NCBI GenBank assembly: GCA_000499405.2
Contig: HG738140.1
Coordinates: 5,942,701-6,006,700, forward strand
Length of the DNA: 64,000 bases
Direction: 5' to 3'
DNA from: Onchocerca volvulus
Lineage: Eukaryota > Nematoda > Chromadorea > Rhabditida > Onchocercidae
The first letter of the stretch is position 1. Each line of letters starts with the position of its first letter. Shown here piece after piece: positions 11,734 to 28,190 of the stretch. The position numbers and the translations under genes were made by a program. The notes under the pieces are model-generated. The model searched no databases. It saw nothing but the letters and a program-made list of their open reading frames with translations, and was not told where the DNA came from.

Positions 11734-14221
11734 TGAAGCATTTCCTAAATTATCCATTTTGCGTACTAATTTATTTTACATCGATAGAAGCATCAGAATT
11801 GTCGTCTGTTTAAGGGTATTCCATTTTATCATTTTTTTTCTATCTGAGAAAAAATTTTTCTATCTAACAAAAAAGAAAATTTTATGTATCAACTCATTCA
11901 ATAATGACATTGTTTGTCAGCTTTTATCTTTGCACACATTTTGCTTGCTTTTCTATTGACATTATCTTTTAGTTTCTCTTTCTTTTTTTTAATACATGAT
12001 CCTGGAGGAAGTTTATATGATTTACCAAAATCCAATGCAATTGTATTAACACTGAATGCTGTCTAATATTATAATAGAGGTAGTTTAACTTTACTCGAAG
12101 AATTAATTATAAATTTTGAGTCGTTTAACTATTAAACATTATATTTTCAAATTTAGTTTGAAATAACGAACTATAACTTTAGATGATAAAACATTTATCT
12201 TCCGCAATTGATTTTTGTAGTTTTTAATAGAAAATATATACTTCCGTTCGCTAATTATGAATGCTTCCAAGTTATAGCTTATCAAGTCAATTATTCATTC
12301 ATGCATTTAAAGATGTTTTTTGGAAATAAAGCATTTTAAAAGACTGTTCATATGAATGATGACTCTGTAAGCTTTTTTGTTTTATTTACAAGCATTTATT
12401 TGTTCGAATTATAAAGAAATAACTCAATAATTTATTGAAATACGGCTGTGATATTGATAAGTGACCTTTACAATGTATTGCATTAAATTATCATCCTTAA
12501 ACTGGAAACATTCTGCTTACATCTGATTCATGATCAAAGAATTATTTCAAGCAGAATATATGCATGTATTATAATGTATTTTGAAGATTTAGTATTGTTA
12601 AAGTGCATGATATATTCAGATCATTTCATTGAAGAACTAAGCATTTTTTAAATGTAACAATGAAAATTTAACGTTACGTCAGAATTAATTCCGCTTTATT
12701 CATTCAGCATTTTCTATTTATTATTATTAAATTTTAGCATGAATAAAAATTCTTTTTTTTTTTTGAAAATGCCCGAAAATTGAGCACACTATTTGCCGAA
12801 AAAACGAGCTATAGAATATGAGTAATATCACAGATGGAACACACTGAATGAAATGTTTCTAATCTTTTTGTATATTTATGTTTACATTATTTAAAAAAAA
12901 AAAAAAACTTTGCCTTTTCCAAACAATATGATTAATTTCATAATTTTGCCTTGAATATTAGATTTATCCAAACTCAGTTTTAGCTAATTTAATCATTTTT
13001 TTTCTTCTTTGCCTTCTAATTCGTGAAGAAGAAATCTTGAAAAACGATTAAATATCTAATGAAATTAAAGATAATCAACTTAGATAGAATCTTGGAGAAA
13101 TATTTCTGCTTTCATGATTGATTAGGAATAAAATGATGTCAAGTATCTTTCCTAATAAACTCTCTATTCAATAGCTCTTCACAAAAGTGATTTGCAGTTT
13201 TGAAATTACCACTCATCTTTCTTGGCAAATCTGAAAAATTTGGGGAACTATAAATAATACCAGGGGAGATTAAAAGAAATATCAAAAAAACAAAAATATG
13301 TAAATTTAAAAAAATAAATGTATAGAAATTTTTCTTACGTAATTTTTTAATCAGAAGTTAAATGTTTGAATAGTAATATTGGCGATAAAGAAAAGAAGCG
13401 AATGAAATCGTCGATTTTTGTCTCTTTAAAAAAAAAAATAATAAAAAAAAAAAAAAAAGTCGCTGATAGCGACTTTCTATCAGTTCGAAGATTATTTACG
13501 AATATTTTAACCTGTTTGCAACAACAACAAAAAAAAAAAAGTCACTATAATTTCAAGTTTGATTATTTCAGAACCTGTTATTATCCCTGGAAGGGATATG
13601 GATGTTATTAGCTTACTTCGAAATAAAAACGAAAAATTTTACTTTTATAGGATACTTTTTTTTTTGATTGCAATAGCTTTTAAATTTGAAACAAAATTTT
13701 TTTACTCTTTCGCAATAGAAAAAAAAAAAAAAAACTTTTAAAAATATTTGCTGAAAACTTGAAGAGGCAGAATTCATCTGAATTCAATATGATCAAACAT
13801 TTTAAAGAAGAAAGCTTTTGTGTAAAAAAATTAAAGAGGTGGGAATTTACCTGAATTACCTGAATTTGAGAAGGAAAAATTCCAAAAACATTCAAAAAAG
13901 GAAAAGAAAAAAGAAAAAAAAAATTTTACGTAAATTTTTGTTATAACACACAAAAAGATGATTCGATTATGAATTCAAATATTCATGGCTATAGTATGGC
14001 AATTGAACATTTGAGAGGAGAGAACAGAGAATGTTGAAAAAGTCAATTTTCGTTCGCTTTTAGTTTTATGCAAAAGTTTACAGGAGAAAAAAAAAAAAGA
14101 AAAGGAAGAAAAAAAAAACTTCATCATCATTTCGAACTATGATGATTATTTCAAGCTGTTGCTTACTGTTTCTGCAAGCAACTTTCCATATTGGCTGTTT
14201 CAAATTACTGATAAAAAAAAG
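11734..14221. other. Spacer between the two PIGW copies
   Basis: About 2.5 kb, strongly AT-rich, with poly-A runs near 12893-12906, 13429-13457, 13530, 13722-13735 and 14090-14118. No remnant of a third PIGW copy and no transposon was recognised. Open frames here are short and lysine/phenylalanine-rich, arising from homopolymers. Confidence 0.6.
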
Positions 14222-17200
14222 ATGGGAAATGGTACAACACAAGCGGAGATTTTGTTTCTTCAATTTGTTGGACCAATGTCGCTATTATTGAGAAATATAG
14301 CAGTACCAAGAATATTTCATATTTTTTCATGTATTTTTCAAATTAACAATTGGTTAGTTAATATTGTTGAAGAAATTCTCAAAAAAAAATCTAGAATTTC
14401 ACAATTTTATTTTGCCTTTTTTTTTTTTGATTAATCAAAAATTTTCATTTATTAATTCGAAAAAAAGAAAAAAAAACAAAAACAAAAATGAAAATTTTAG
14501 AATTATTTAGATAGAAAATTTTAAGCCAAAATATTTCTGACACTTTTTTTTTTTCATCGACAAAGTAAATTATTGCATCGAAGGCCTATGTGGTTAAGTC
14601 TTTGAGCTTCAAGACCTGTTTTAGAAATTCATTCAAATTTATTTGAAAAAGATAATTTCAGATTAATTTACCTGTTTTGGAAAGTTACATTATCTGAAAA
14701 AATTAATTTCAGGTTAATTTTTATCTTTGATCTGCTATTTATCATGATGCCAGTACTGTTAATCCTAACATTATTATCGGATTACATACCATTATTATTA
14801 TTAGTGGAAGCTATAATAATCCTAATCTTTGTTATTGTTCTAATTTGTGATCATTATTTTGTCAAGCAACGACTGCGAACATATTGCGATTGGTTTTATC
14901 AGATCAATGATGCTCATTATTTGCCTACTAAATTTGTCACTTATATGAGGTGTTTATAAATTATACTCATATATCAAATTTAAATTATTGATTTATTAAT
15001 TTCATATAAAATTATAATATATTGATTTTTGAATGCAAGTTTACGTGAAATATTTCGAGAATTGAAAATATATTCTCCAGATCGCATGGCCTTATTTGTA
15101 CTGCTATTGCGATACTTGCCGTAGATTTCAATGTTTTTCCAAATCGTTTTGCGAAAACATCAACTTTTGGCCGAAGTCTTATGGATCTTGGCACAGCTAC
15201 ATTTGTTTATTGTTTTGCTGTAACTGATATTTTCCGACATTATCCTGGAAGAGTAAAACATAACATTCAAAAACAAAAGAAACGGTCCTCTTCCTTATAT
15301 TTCTTAATTTCTAATTTAATTTAATTACATTTTATTTATTTTTTTTTTGTCTTGATTTTAATTTATCCTTTTTATAATTTCTTTGTAGTAATCTATTATG
15401 TAAATAATTGAATTCATTCTACACGGATAATCAATTTAACAACTAATGTTAATGTTAAGGTTTTAAGATGAAATCCATTCCTGATAGAGTCGAAAAAATG
15501 ATATTTTTTTCAACGTCGTACTTTGAAGCTAAAAATAGCGCCATGAAAAACTTTTTTTTTTCTAATCGATAAATTAAATTTTATGATCGGATGATCAAAT
15601 TTACGAGCTTGCTTCATTATTAGCAATAAAACTGTATTATCGCTATGAAATGAAATTGATTGATATGATTGAATATATTTTGACCAAACATCTTAAATTA
15701 ACGAAAAGATTAAAAAAACCGATATTATCACATGCTAGAAATCAGATCAAGGATCAGATCAGATTGAAAAACGTATCGGATGATCAGGAAACGTGCATAA
15801 ATGAGGAAAACATGCAAATTTATATATTCTCGAAGAAATTAATTACAGATTTTGCTCGTTGAAACCATCATCAAGTATTTTACTAATACTATTGGGTATA
15901 GCACGAACAGTTTTGCTTAATTCCATTAATTATCATTATTCAGTTATCGAATATGGCGTACATTGGAATTTCTTCATTACTCTCGGGATGTTACGAGTTT
16001 GTTTAATTAAGTAATTAAATAAGATCATTAAGTAAACGAGAAGAAATACTATTTTACTTTCAATTTATCAGCATTTTTTGGTACTATTTTATGCTACTTC
16101 TATCAATAATTCCATATCGCAGAATAATTTCCAAATAATTTTTGAAAGCGAAACATGGAAAAAATCAAAAATAAATTTATAAAATTTCAGTTAATAGTTG
16201 ACTTTTTGGGTCGACGATGCCATTTATTGTTGGGAATTGTTATTGGTTTTACATATCAATATTTTTTAACGAAACAAAATTTGCAGGTATCTCATTAAAT
16301 GCCATGTGAAATTCAATAATTTGCATTAATAAATTTGAATTAAGTCTTCCTAAATATTTATTTTTTAATGTGATTTTGAGATAAAATTTAATCATAGGTG
16401 AAAGATTTAAAATCAAAATTTTCAACGGATGAACGACAAAAAAAAGATAATTCTAAAAAAATGTGATTGCAAAAATGTAATTTTTTTTTTTTTTGTGGCG
16501 AAAAATCGAAAATAATTTGTTAAGATTCGCATAGACAATAAACTGTATTTAGTACTAATTGTTGGGAAATAATCAATGATTAGTATTCCTTTGATTATGA
16601 TTGTAAGAAAATTTTCATTGTCAGGAATATTTGCTTTCAAATGAGACAGAAAGAAAAGATTTTATCTCGAAGAATCGTGAAGGAATTTTCTCACTTTTTG
16701 GATATTTGTCACTTTATTATTTCGCATCAGCTATATCCAGTTTTTTGTTTACCGGCACGTCAGATCAAGATTATTGCGATTCTCACATAAATTTTAGTTT
16801 AACCGAAAAAAGGTTTAGCGATATTTTCAGAAATATTTTTAGGTATAGTCATATTTGAAGGGTATAATATATTTCATTATTTCACAAATATGTCTTACAA
16901 GAGATGAAAAGAAAATGAAATTGTTGAATTTGGCGAACTGAAAGAATGAGGAAGAGAAGAGAATTTATTCAATGAAAAAAAAATTCATCACACTTTACGA
17001 AATGCAATTAAAACTTTTCTGCAAAGTTTTCCATTTTGCATTCTCGACATTGCTTTAAAATAATTGATGTCAAGATAAATGAAAATAATTACTATCAAGG
17101 AAAACTTTTTGTTATTTCATCATTTGCTTTAAAAAAGTTTTCCTTGCATTTTATAAGAACATTTTAGAAATGTGACATATCTTTGCATTGAATTTTTTTT

Positions 17201-18528
17201 TTTTTTCTTTTATACCTGTCTGTTTCAACAAATGTCGAAAAATAATCTTCAAAAAGAAAAAAAAAAAACATCATTGCAATAAATTATATTAGTAATCATA
17301 AAAATTTTAAAATTTCCATTTAAAAATCTATTTTACCTTTCAAAAGACACGTAACAGAAGCAACCATTTTCAAATAATAATGATTAAAAAATTCAATATT
17401 TTTCTTAGGAAACGAATCAAAATATGGTTCAATCGTTTTTATCAATTATTGCTACTTACTGTAATAATTTTTGGAGTACAACAATTGGTCGTAAAGCTTG
17501 TTGGTCTACCATCGCGAAGAATTGCTAATATGCCATATGTTTTAGAAATGATAAGTATTCTATCTTTTATTTCAAATTATTTTTAGTACAATACCTGAAC
17601 TGAGATTTAAAATATTTGAACGATTGATTACTGCATGTTCAGATCAAGATATTCCAATTTGCAATAATAAATGGATAAAAATTCACAGATATAATGCACT
17701 TTTTCTTAAGATTTTGAACAATGAACATTTACATTTTTACTTATTTAAATACTTAAATATATCAGAACATTTTTTATTTCAAGAGGTCTTTCACACCGTT
17801 TATTTGTGTGGTTATTTATTCGTTCAATTACTTCATGCTTGGGCTTCACAAATGTCACATTTTCGTAACAGTAAGTTCATTTTCACAATAGAATTCCGTT
17901 TCGATTATTAATTCCAGAAAAAATGTTTAGTTTCTCTAACTAAGGCAGAAAACTAATCGTTTAAATTTTTCTAATTTTCAGATTTGAATAAAGAGGCAAG
18001 CACAGAAAAGAATGTAAAGAAAATTCTGCTGAATGATGGTGAGTTTTTGAACTTAATTTCGGCCTACATAATTCTAATCGAATTTTATAAATTCTTTCAC
18101 GAAATTAGTCCCGAATATCGGTAATGCATAATGTTTGTATCCAAAAATAGTAATGAAAAGTGAAAATGATTTACAAGCCTTGTCTTGCGTGACTTCATTT
18201 TTTTCGAATTTAAAAAACTATTATAGATGAAAATTCATTGGAAATGTTGAAGCCATTTTTAATGGATTCAATCAATCAATACGGACTGGCATTCTTCTTA
18301 GTAGCAAATATCCTAACAGGTTTAGTGAATAAAAGTATAAATACTTCATCGGTGAAAAACCACTATACTGCAACTGCTATAATAACAGCTTATATGTTTA
18401 CTTGTATTACCATTATTCATCTTTTCGCCAGACTGCGAAAAAAAATGAAACATAAAAAGTCTTTGCCTAGTAAAATTCGACCCTCTTGGGATAGTAACTC
18501 TCTTCCCGATCCTGTCGTCTCGATTTGA
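14222..18528 (+). CDS. GPI inositol acyltransferase PIGW/GWT1, copy 2 (diverged tandem paralogue)
   Basis: Same predicted ER function as copy 1. Ten exons: 14222-14352, 14713-14949, 15081-15284, 15849-15996, 16191-16286, 16625-16758, 17409-17554, 17784-17870, 17982-18038, 18227-18528; about 513 residues, open throughout. Intron positions and phases match copy 1, but two differences stand out. The exon 7 donor base pair is AT instead of GT, and the model must use a GT four bases on; the acceptor compensates, adding one residue. An additional small exon (17982-18038) inserts about 19 hydrophilic residues ([19 protein letters not shown]) before the last exon, and the C-terminus has an additional basic tail ([12 protein letters not shown]). 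The catalytic Asp and Lys are kept ([13 protein letters not shown]), although one arginine of FPRRFAKT is Asn. The blocks [44 protein letters not shown] and [17 protein letters not shown] identify the family. Likely functional but diverging; transcripts are needed to confirm the splice shift. Confidence 0.82.
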
Positions 18529-18879
18529 AATAAAGAATTTGAATGTTGAGCCACAAAATTCCAGAAATCTTGATTGCAGTCCGGTATTAAAACTAATTTG
18601 CAACTGCTTTCCTTGTGAAAAATTTGAAGAATTGTAAATAATCACTCATAATAATATCAGTATATTTATTTTGCATAGTTAAACACATATCATTTTATTT
18701 AGCAAAAAATTGTTGCAACATTTTCATGAAACCTTTAAAAATCTTGAATGTTTCCATCTCAAAAGTTATTGTTCAAATTCATCTAAACCAAATGGCTTAT
18801 GTACATGAATATTTTAAAAAATGTTCCGCTAAGCTTTAATCAAAAGTAATCACAATCTAGATTTCCAGACAGATCTCAT
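18529..18879. other. Convergent intergenic gap between PIGW copy 2 and rpt-1
   Basis: Shared 3' ends of two convergent genes. An AATAAA-like signal (aaataaag, about 18528-18535) directly follows the PIGW copy 2 stop. No further feature was seen. Confidence 0.6.
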
Positions 18880-22040
<3,161 letters not shown>

Positions 22041-22401
22041 CTCGTATAATTGCACCTAAAATTAACCCTTAATCAAGCAAAAATCTCAGTCGTTACGGAC
22101 GACTAATTTGATGGGAGTAACGTCCGCATCAAACACATCCCAATTCGCAACTTCGTAGCGCTTACGACCACTCCAATTCCTTTTCTGCCCGTAACGTGAA
22201 ATACCAATTACGATTTGAACGTTTGGTTCATCCCATCAGAAATGTTGGAGCACACATTCAATGTCAATGCTTCGTTCAAGCAAGCAAGACGTCATACTGA
22301 TTAAAAGTTTGAGAATAGGTTGAAGACATTTCGTCAAGACACAATTCCTCTAATCATTCGCTTTGCCGAATATAACTGCCTTATTACGTACTCCAACTTA
22401 C

Positions 22402-22434
22402 CTGAGAGAATGTAAACAGACGTGAACATATCAT
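22402..22434 (-). CDS. Candidate alternative first exon of rpt-1
   Basis: Minus-strand sequence reading M-I-C-S-R-L-F-T-F-S-Q ends in a perfect CAG|GTAAGT donor at 22402/22401. Splicing to the TTTTAG acceptor (exon from 22055) would continue V-Q-L-Y-E in frame into the conserved RPT1 start. This would give a 16-residue N-terminal extension not known from other RPT1 proteins. It could equally be chance or an untranslated leader. The surrounding 22080-22440 sequence is less AT-rich than neighbouring intergenic DNA, as promoters here tend to be. Confidence 0.3.
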
Positions 22435-24506
22435 GGATTCGAATTACTGGAAAGATATGATAAGCTAAGGCAAACTACTGGATGATATTGATTTATAACA
22501 TATATCATATCATCATGCATAACCCAATACTGATTTTATCACAAGATAATGTTGCTATATTATCGAGAGGAGAAGCTTTAAGTGATTTCAATTGATCAAT
22601 TTAATAAAAATTCGAAAATGCTTCCATAATAGTGATTTAAATAGCATCCAGCATAAACAAACAAAATATTACAACAATGATAATATGAAAAAGAAAAAAT
22701 GAGGTTACAGTACTCGACGAATACTGTAGTTAGTGAAGAAGTGAAGATGTTGTATTCGATAGTAGATAATAATTGTTGTTCTAGCCATTCTCTCTTTTCC
22801 CTTTCAATTTTCTCCTTGAATGTATATGTATGTGCTATAAGTCATAAGTCAATTATTGAATAAGTCCCTATAGACTTTTCATCTTGAATCGATTCATGCA
22901 ATATTTGCTTGCAATATTTGCTTGCAATGTGCAATATGCATACATCAACTTGCACTTCTATATGCATGAGCGTTTTAGTGAATGTAACGAAAAGTGAATG
23001 AAAATGCGAAATGGATAAGATTAGAAAAATGCTGTTCAACAAAAAAAAACTTAGCTTACATTCAAGGCTTTGCATTTATGCACGGCATGCGTGGCCTTAT
23101 TGTATATGTATTCTTTTCTTTCATCAATTTTTGCGAATAAAAATAAAGAAGAAAGCAAAAGAAAAAGGACGAATATGTCTTCTTCCCATTTTATGGTCTT
23201 GCTATGAATCATTGCAATTTGCACAGGCCTCAAGAGGCCTTCCATCCTGACGAAAACATAAACTAAAAAATCGATTATATGAATGTACGAAGTGAAGAAC
23301 GAGATGAAACGGATTGAGAAGAGAGTTGGCTTGCTTTTCCATTTTCCCTTTTTAGTTTAGTTAGTTGGGATGATATTTTGTGAATCTCTTTTCAGGTCTC
23401 TTTCCCAACTTTCTACCCAAATTTCTCTGTCTTATATCGCATATGCAAACAATCCATGTAAACTTTCAAAGTTTATTTATCTTCAATTAGTTTGATTCTC
23501 TCTGATTCGAATATATAGTTTGATTTTGCATTATTTCTAGATTGCATTTAATCCATAAGCAAAAAGTCGCCATTAATTTCTATCTTAAACTATCGTAGAA
23601 ATCTTTCTCAAACAATAATTTCGAATATTCGAACTTAGCGTATTTTCTCTATCATTAATTCGTAATGTTCTCTTTTTTTTTTCATTTCTTTGGCATTTTT
23701 TTTTTCAATTTTTTATTATTTGTTCCATCAGTTTTCGTCCCATGACAAGATTCCATAATTTTTTGAAGACAAAAAAGACAAGGTTGATTCGCAAGATGTC
23801 ATCGTGTGACATTGAAATGTCATTGTAGCATCTGAATTTTTATTCAAATGATTTTAATTTACGATTCGCTGCAAATGGAGACAATATTGATGAATCAGAT
23901 CAGATCATTTCGCAAATTAAAAAAAAAAGAAAATGCGACAAGTTTTTTTTCATTACAGATCATAATCATTTTCTGCTGACATCCTTCTGTTTCATCCTCT
24001 TGATTTTAAAATTATATCTGAAGAAGTTTGCTTAAATAAGCTTGTTTCATCCTCTTGACATGGAAAATTATATTTGAATACAATTATTCATTATGTGTCC
24101 AGAAATTCTTTCCTAACCAATTATTGACATAAACATAAAATGATGTCATAAAATTGTCTTAAAATGCAAAATGAACATGACATAAATGGGACCCAATTCT
24201 AATTCATCGGAATAGAATGTTTTTCATATTCCTTGTCACTTTTCGAATCTTTCAAAATTTCCAATGTGGAGAAAACCAACAAAAATTATCAAAAATATTA
24301 CATTTTGATTTTTTCCGATGCATTTACATATTAAACTCATTTATTCCGGTCATGTTCATTTTATATTTCTAAGATTATTTAAATAACATCATTTTGTATC
24401 AAACAATGGTTGGTTAAAAAAAGAATTTGGAGATTTTTTCTTTTTGCAATTGAAGTCACAATTAATATTTAGCTTTTCTTTTTTTTTTTTTTTTTTTAAT
24501 AATTTT

Positions 24507-24559
24507 TGACGTAAGAAAGGAAAAGTTATGACGTAATGAAAGGAAAAGTTATGACGTAA
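24507..24559. promoter_or_regulatory. Triplicated TGACGTAA (CRE/bZIP-type) sites in a 22-23-base tandem repeat
   Basis: TGACGTAA occurs at 24507, 24529 and 24552 within repeated copies of gaaaggaaaagttatgacgtaa. TGACGTAA matches the CREB/ATF and PAR-bZIP type of site. The array lies about 1.4 kb upstream of rab-3. A regulatory role is inference; it may simply be a small tandem repeat. Confidence 0.35.
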
Positions 24560-25007
24560 TTGCACATTAAACTTATTAGAAATAAGTATAAAATTTTTGA
24601 TTTTTTCCACAAATACATGAAGATTTAATCATCAAATTATATTTACGAAAGTTCGTCGAGAATCTCTTAATGAAATTGTCAAGCTTAACAAGAAATATAG
24701 CCTTATGCATGCATGCCTAGCTTATCATGTCCTAACATCTGCAGTACTATTTCAATTTCATGCATTTAATTCCGGATATTTTTGATTAGCAAATATTAAG
24801 AGAGGTGGGTAAAGCCAACTGAAAACATTTGCTTAATGATGAAAAAAAAAAAAAAAAAAGCTGGAATTTATTGGTTTTCTAAGTATTTATCGTTTTTCTA
24901 AGTCTTTCTAATTTTTTCCAAGTTCCAAGCATGAGTAAATAGACTATATGCTCCCAGAAATTGGGGTTTTAAGTTCTAAATAGTCAACCATTAGGCAGAT
25001 ATTTTTC

Positions 25008-25047
25008 GAATCTGTCTTTCTAAAAAAAAAATTAGAAAGAGAGATTC
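25008..25047. repeat. Imperfect inverted repeat (15-base arms, one mismatch, A-rich loop)
   Basis: gaatctgtctttcta at 25008-25022 pairs with tagaaagagagattc at 25033-25047 around an A-rich 10-base loop. It could form a small hairpin; no family was recognised. Confidence 0.6.
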
Positions 25048-25935
25048 AAGGATATTGGGAGCAGTAAGCACCAGATTCTGGGTCATTTTTTGCGAAATTT
25101 TTCATTCGTTATTTTTCGACAGAAGATTAAAAAATTTTCTACTACGATTTAAGAGTTAAGAATGATTTCGATTTTTTTATTACGACAATTTTATATGTAA
25201 TTAGAAACAAAGTTTTATACTTCATACTTTATACTTTGAAGTATTTGTAAATTGATTTATTTTAAAATTTGACTAATTTCAGCAGTTATTAAGTTTTTTT
25301 GAAGCTCAACAACCTATTATTCCCCTGTGTACAAAAAATTTTTTCCTTTTTTTTTTTTGTTTTTGCACAGCCGTTAACACTGCTTATGGAAGAAAACGAT
25401 GTTTACTTTAAACTCCGAAAGATTTTTTTCATTTTTCAGTTTTTTTTTTCTTGTCTCTTTTCATATTTTCTAGACAAAAATAACTTTATTTCTTCAATAA
25501 ATAATTATTATTTGTGTGCATTGTGGCGAAAAAAGGAAAACGAATCATTTATTATTTATAAAATATTGAAGTTGAGTGATAAGTTTTTTTTTTTCTGAAA
25601 ACTTCAATTCATTGCAGCAATGAGATTTCGCTTTTGCTAATAGCCTATTTATCAATCTCACCCATAACTAAATAGAAAGGAAAAATTAATTTTATTTATG
25701 AAGTGCAGAGATATTAAAGAATAAAAATAGTTTTTATTGAATTTGAATGTGAATCAATTCTGACTGAGAAAGTTACTAATAATGCTAGGAAGAAACTAAT
25801 AAAATTTATTTCTTCTGTGGATTTCTCAAGTATTTAATTAATACATTCTCGATTTATTGTACCAGTATTGACAGATCTATCTCATCGATATGAACTATCT
25901 TTTTTTTTTTGCATTTTAAATCATAATTTTAGATA

Positions 25936-28190
<2,255 letters not shown>

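Larger units (their letters stand above)
22041..25935. other. Divergent intergenic region between rpt-1 and rab-3
   Basis: About 3.9 kb between two divergently transcribed genes. It holds the candidate rpt-1 upstream exon (22402-22434), a short ttgcaatatttgc tandem repeat near 22900-22930, an imperfect 15-base inverted repeat at 25008-25047, and three TGACGTAA sites at 24507-24559. A TTTTAG lies directly before the rab-3 start (25931-25932). No coding exon chain was recognised; the short open frames at 23011-23250 overlap on opposite strands and look like chance. Confidence 0.55.

Noticed and set aside
14581..14640. Sequence tatgtggttaagtctttgag resembling a tRNA A box, within PIGW copy 2 intron 1
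   Set aside because: No acceptor-stem pairing and no proper B box (only attcaaattt), so it does not fold as a tRNA by eye.
23011..23250. Overlapping frames on both strands (79 and 64 residues) between rpt-1 and rab-3
   Set aside because: No splice signals, no recognisable product, and mutual overlap on opposite strands.
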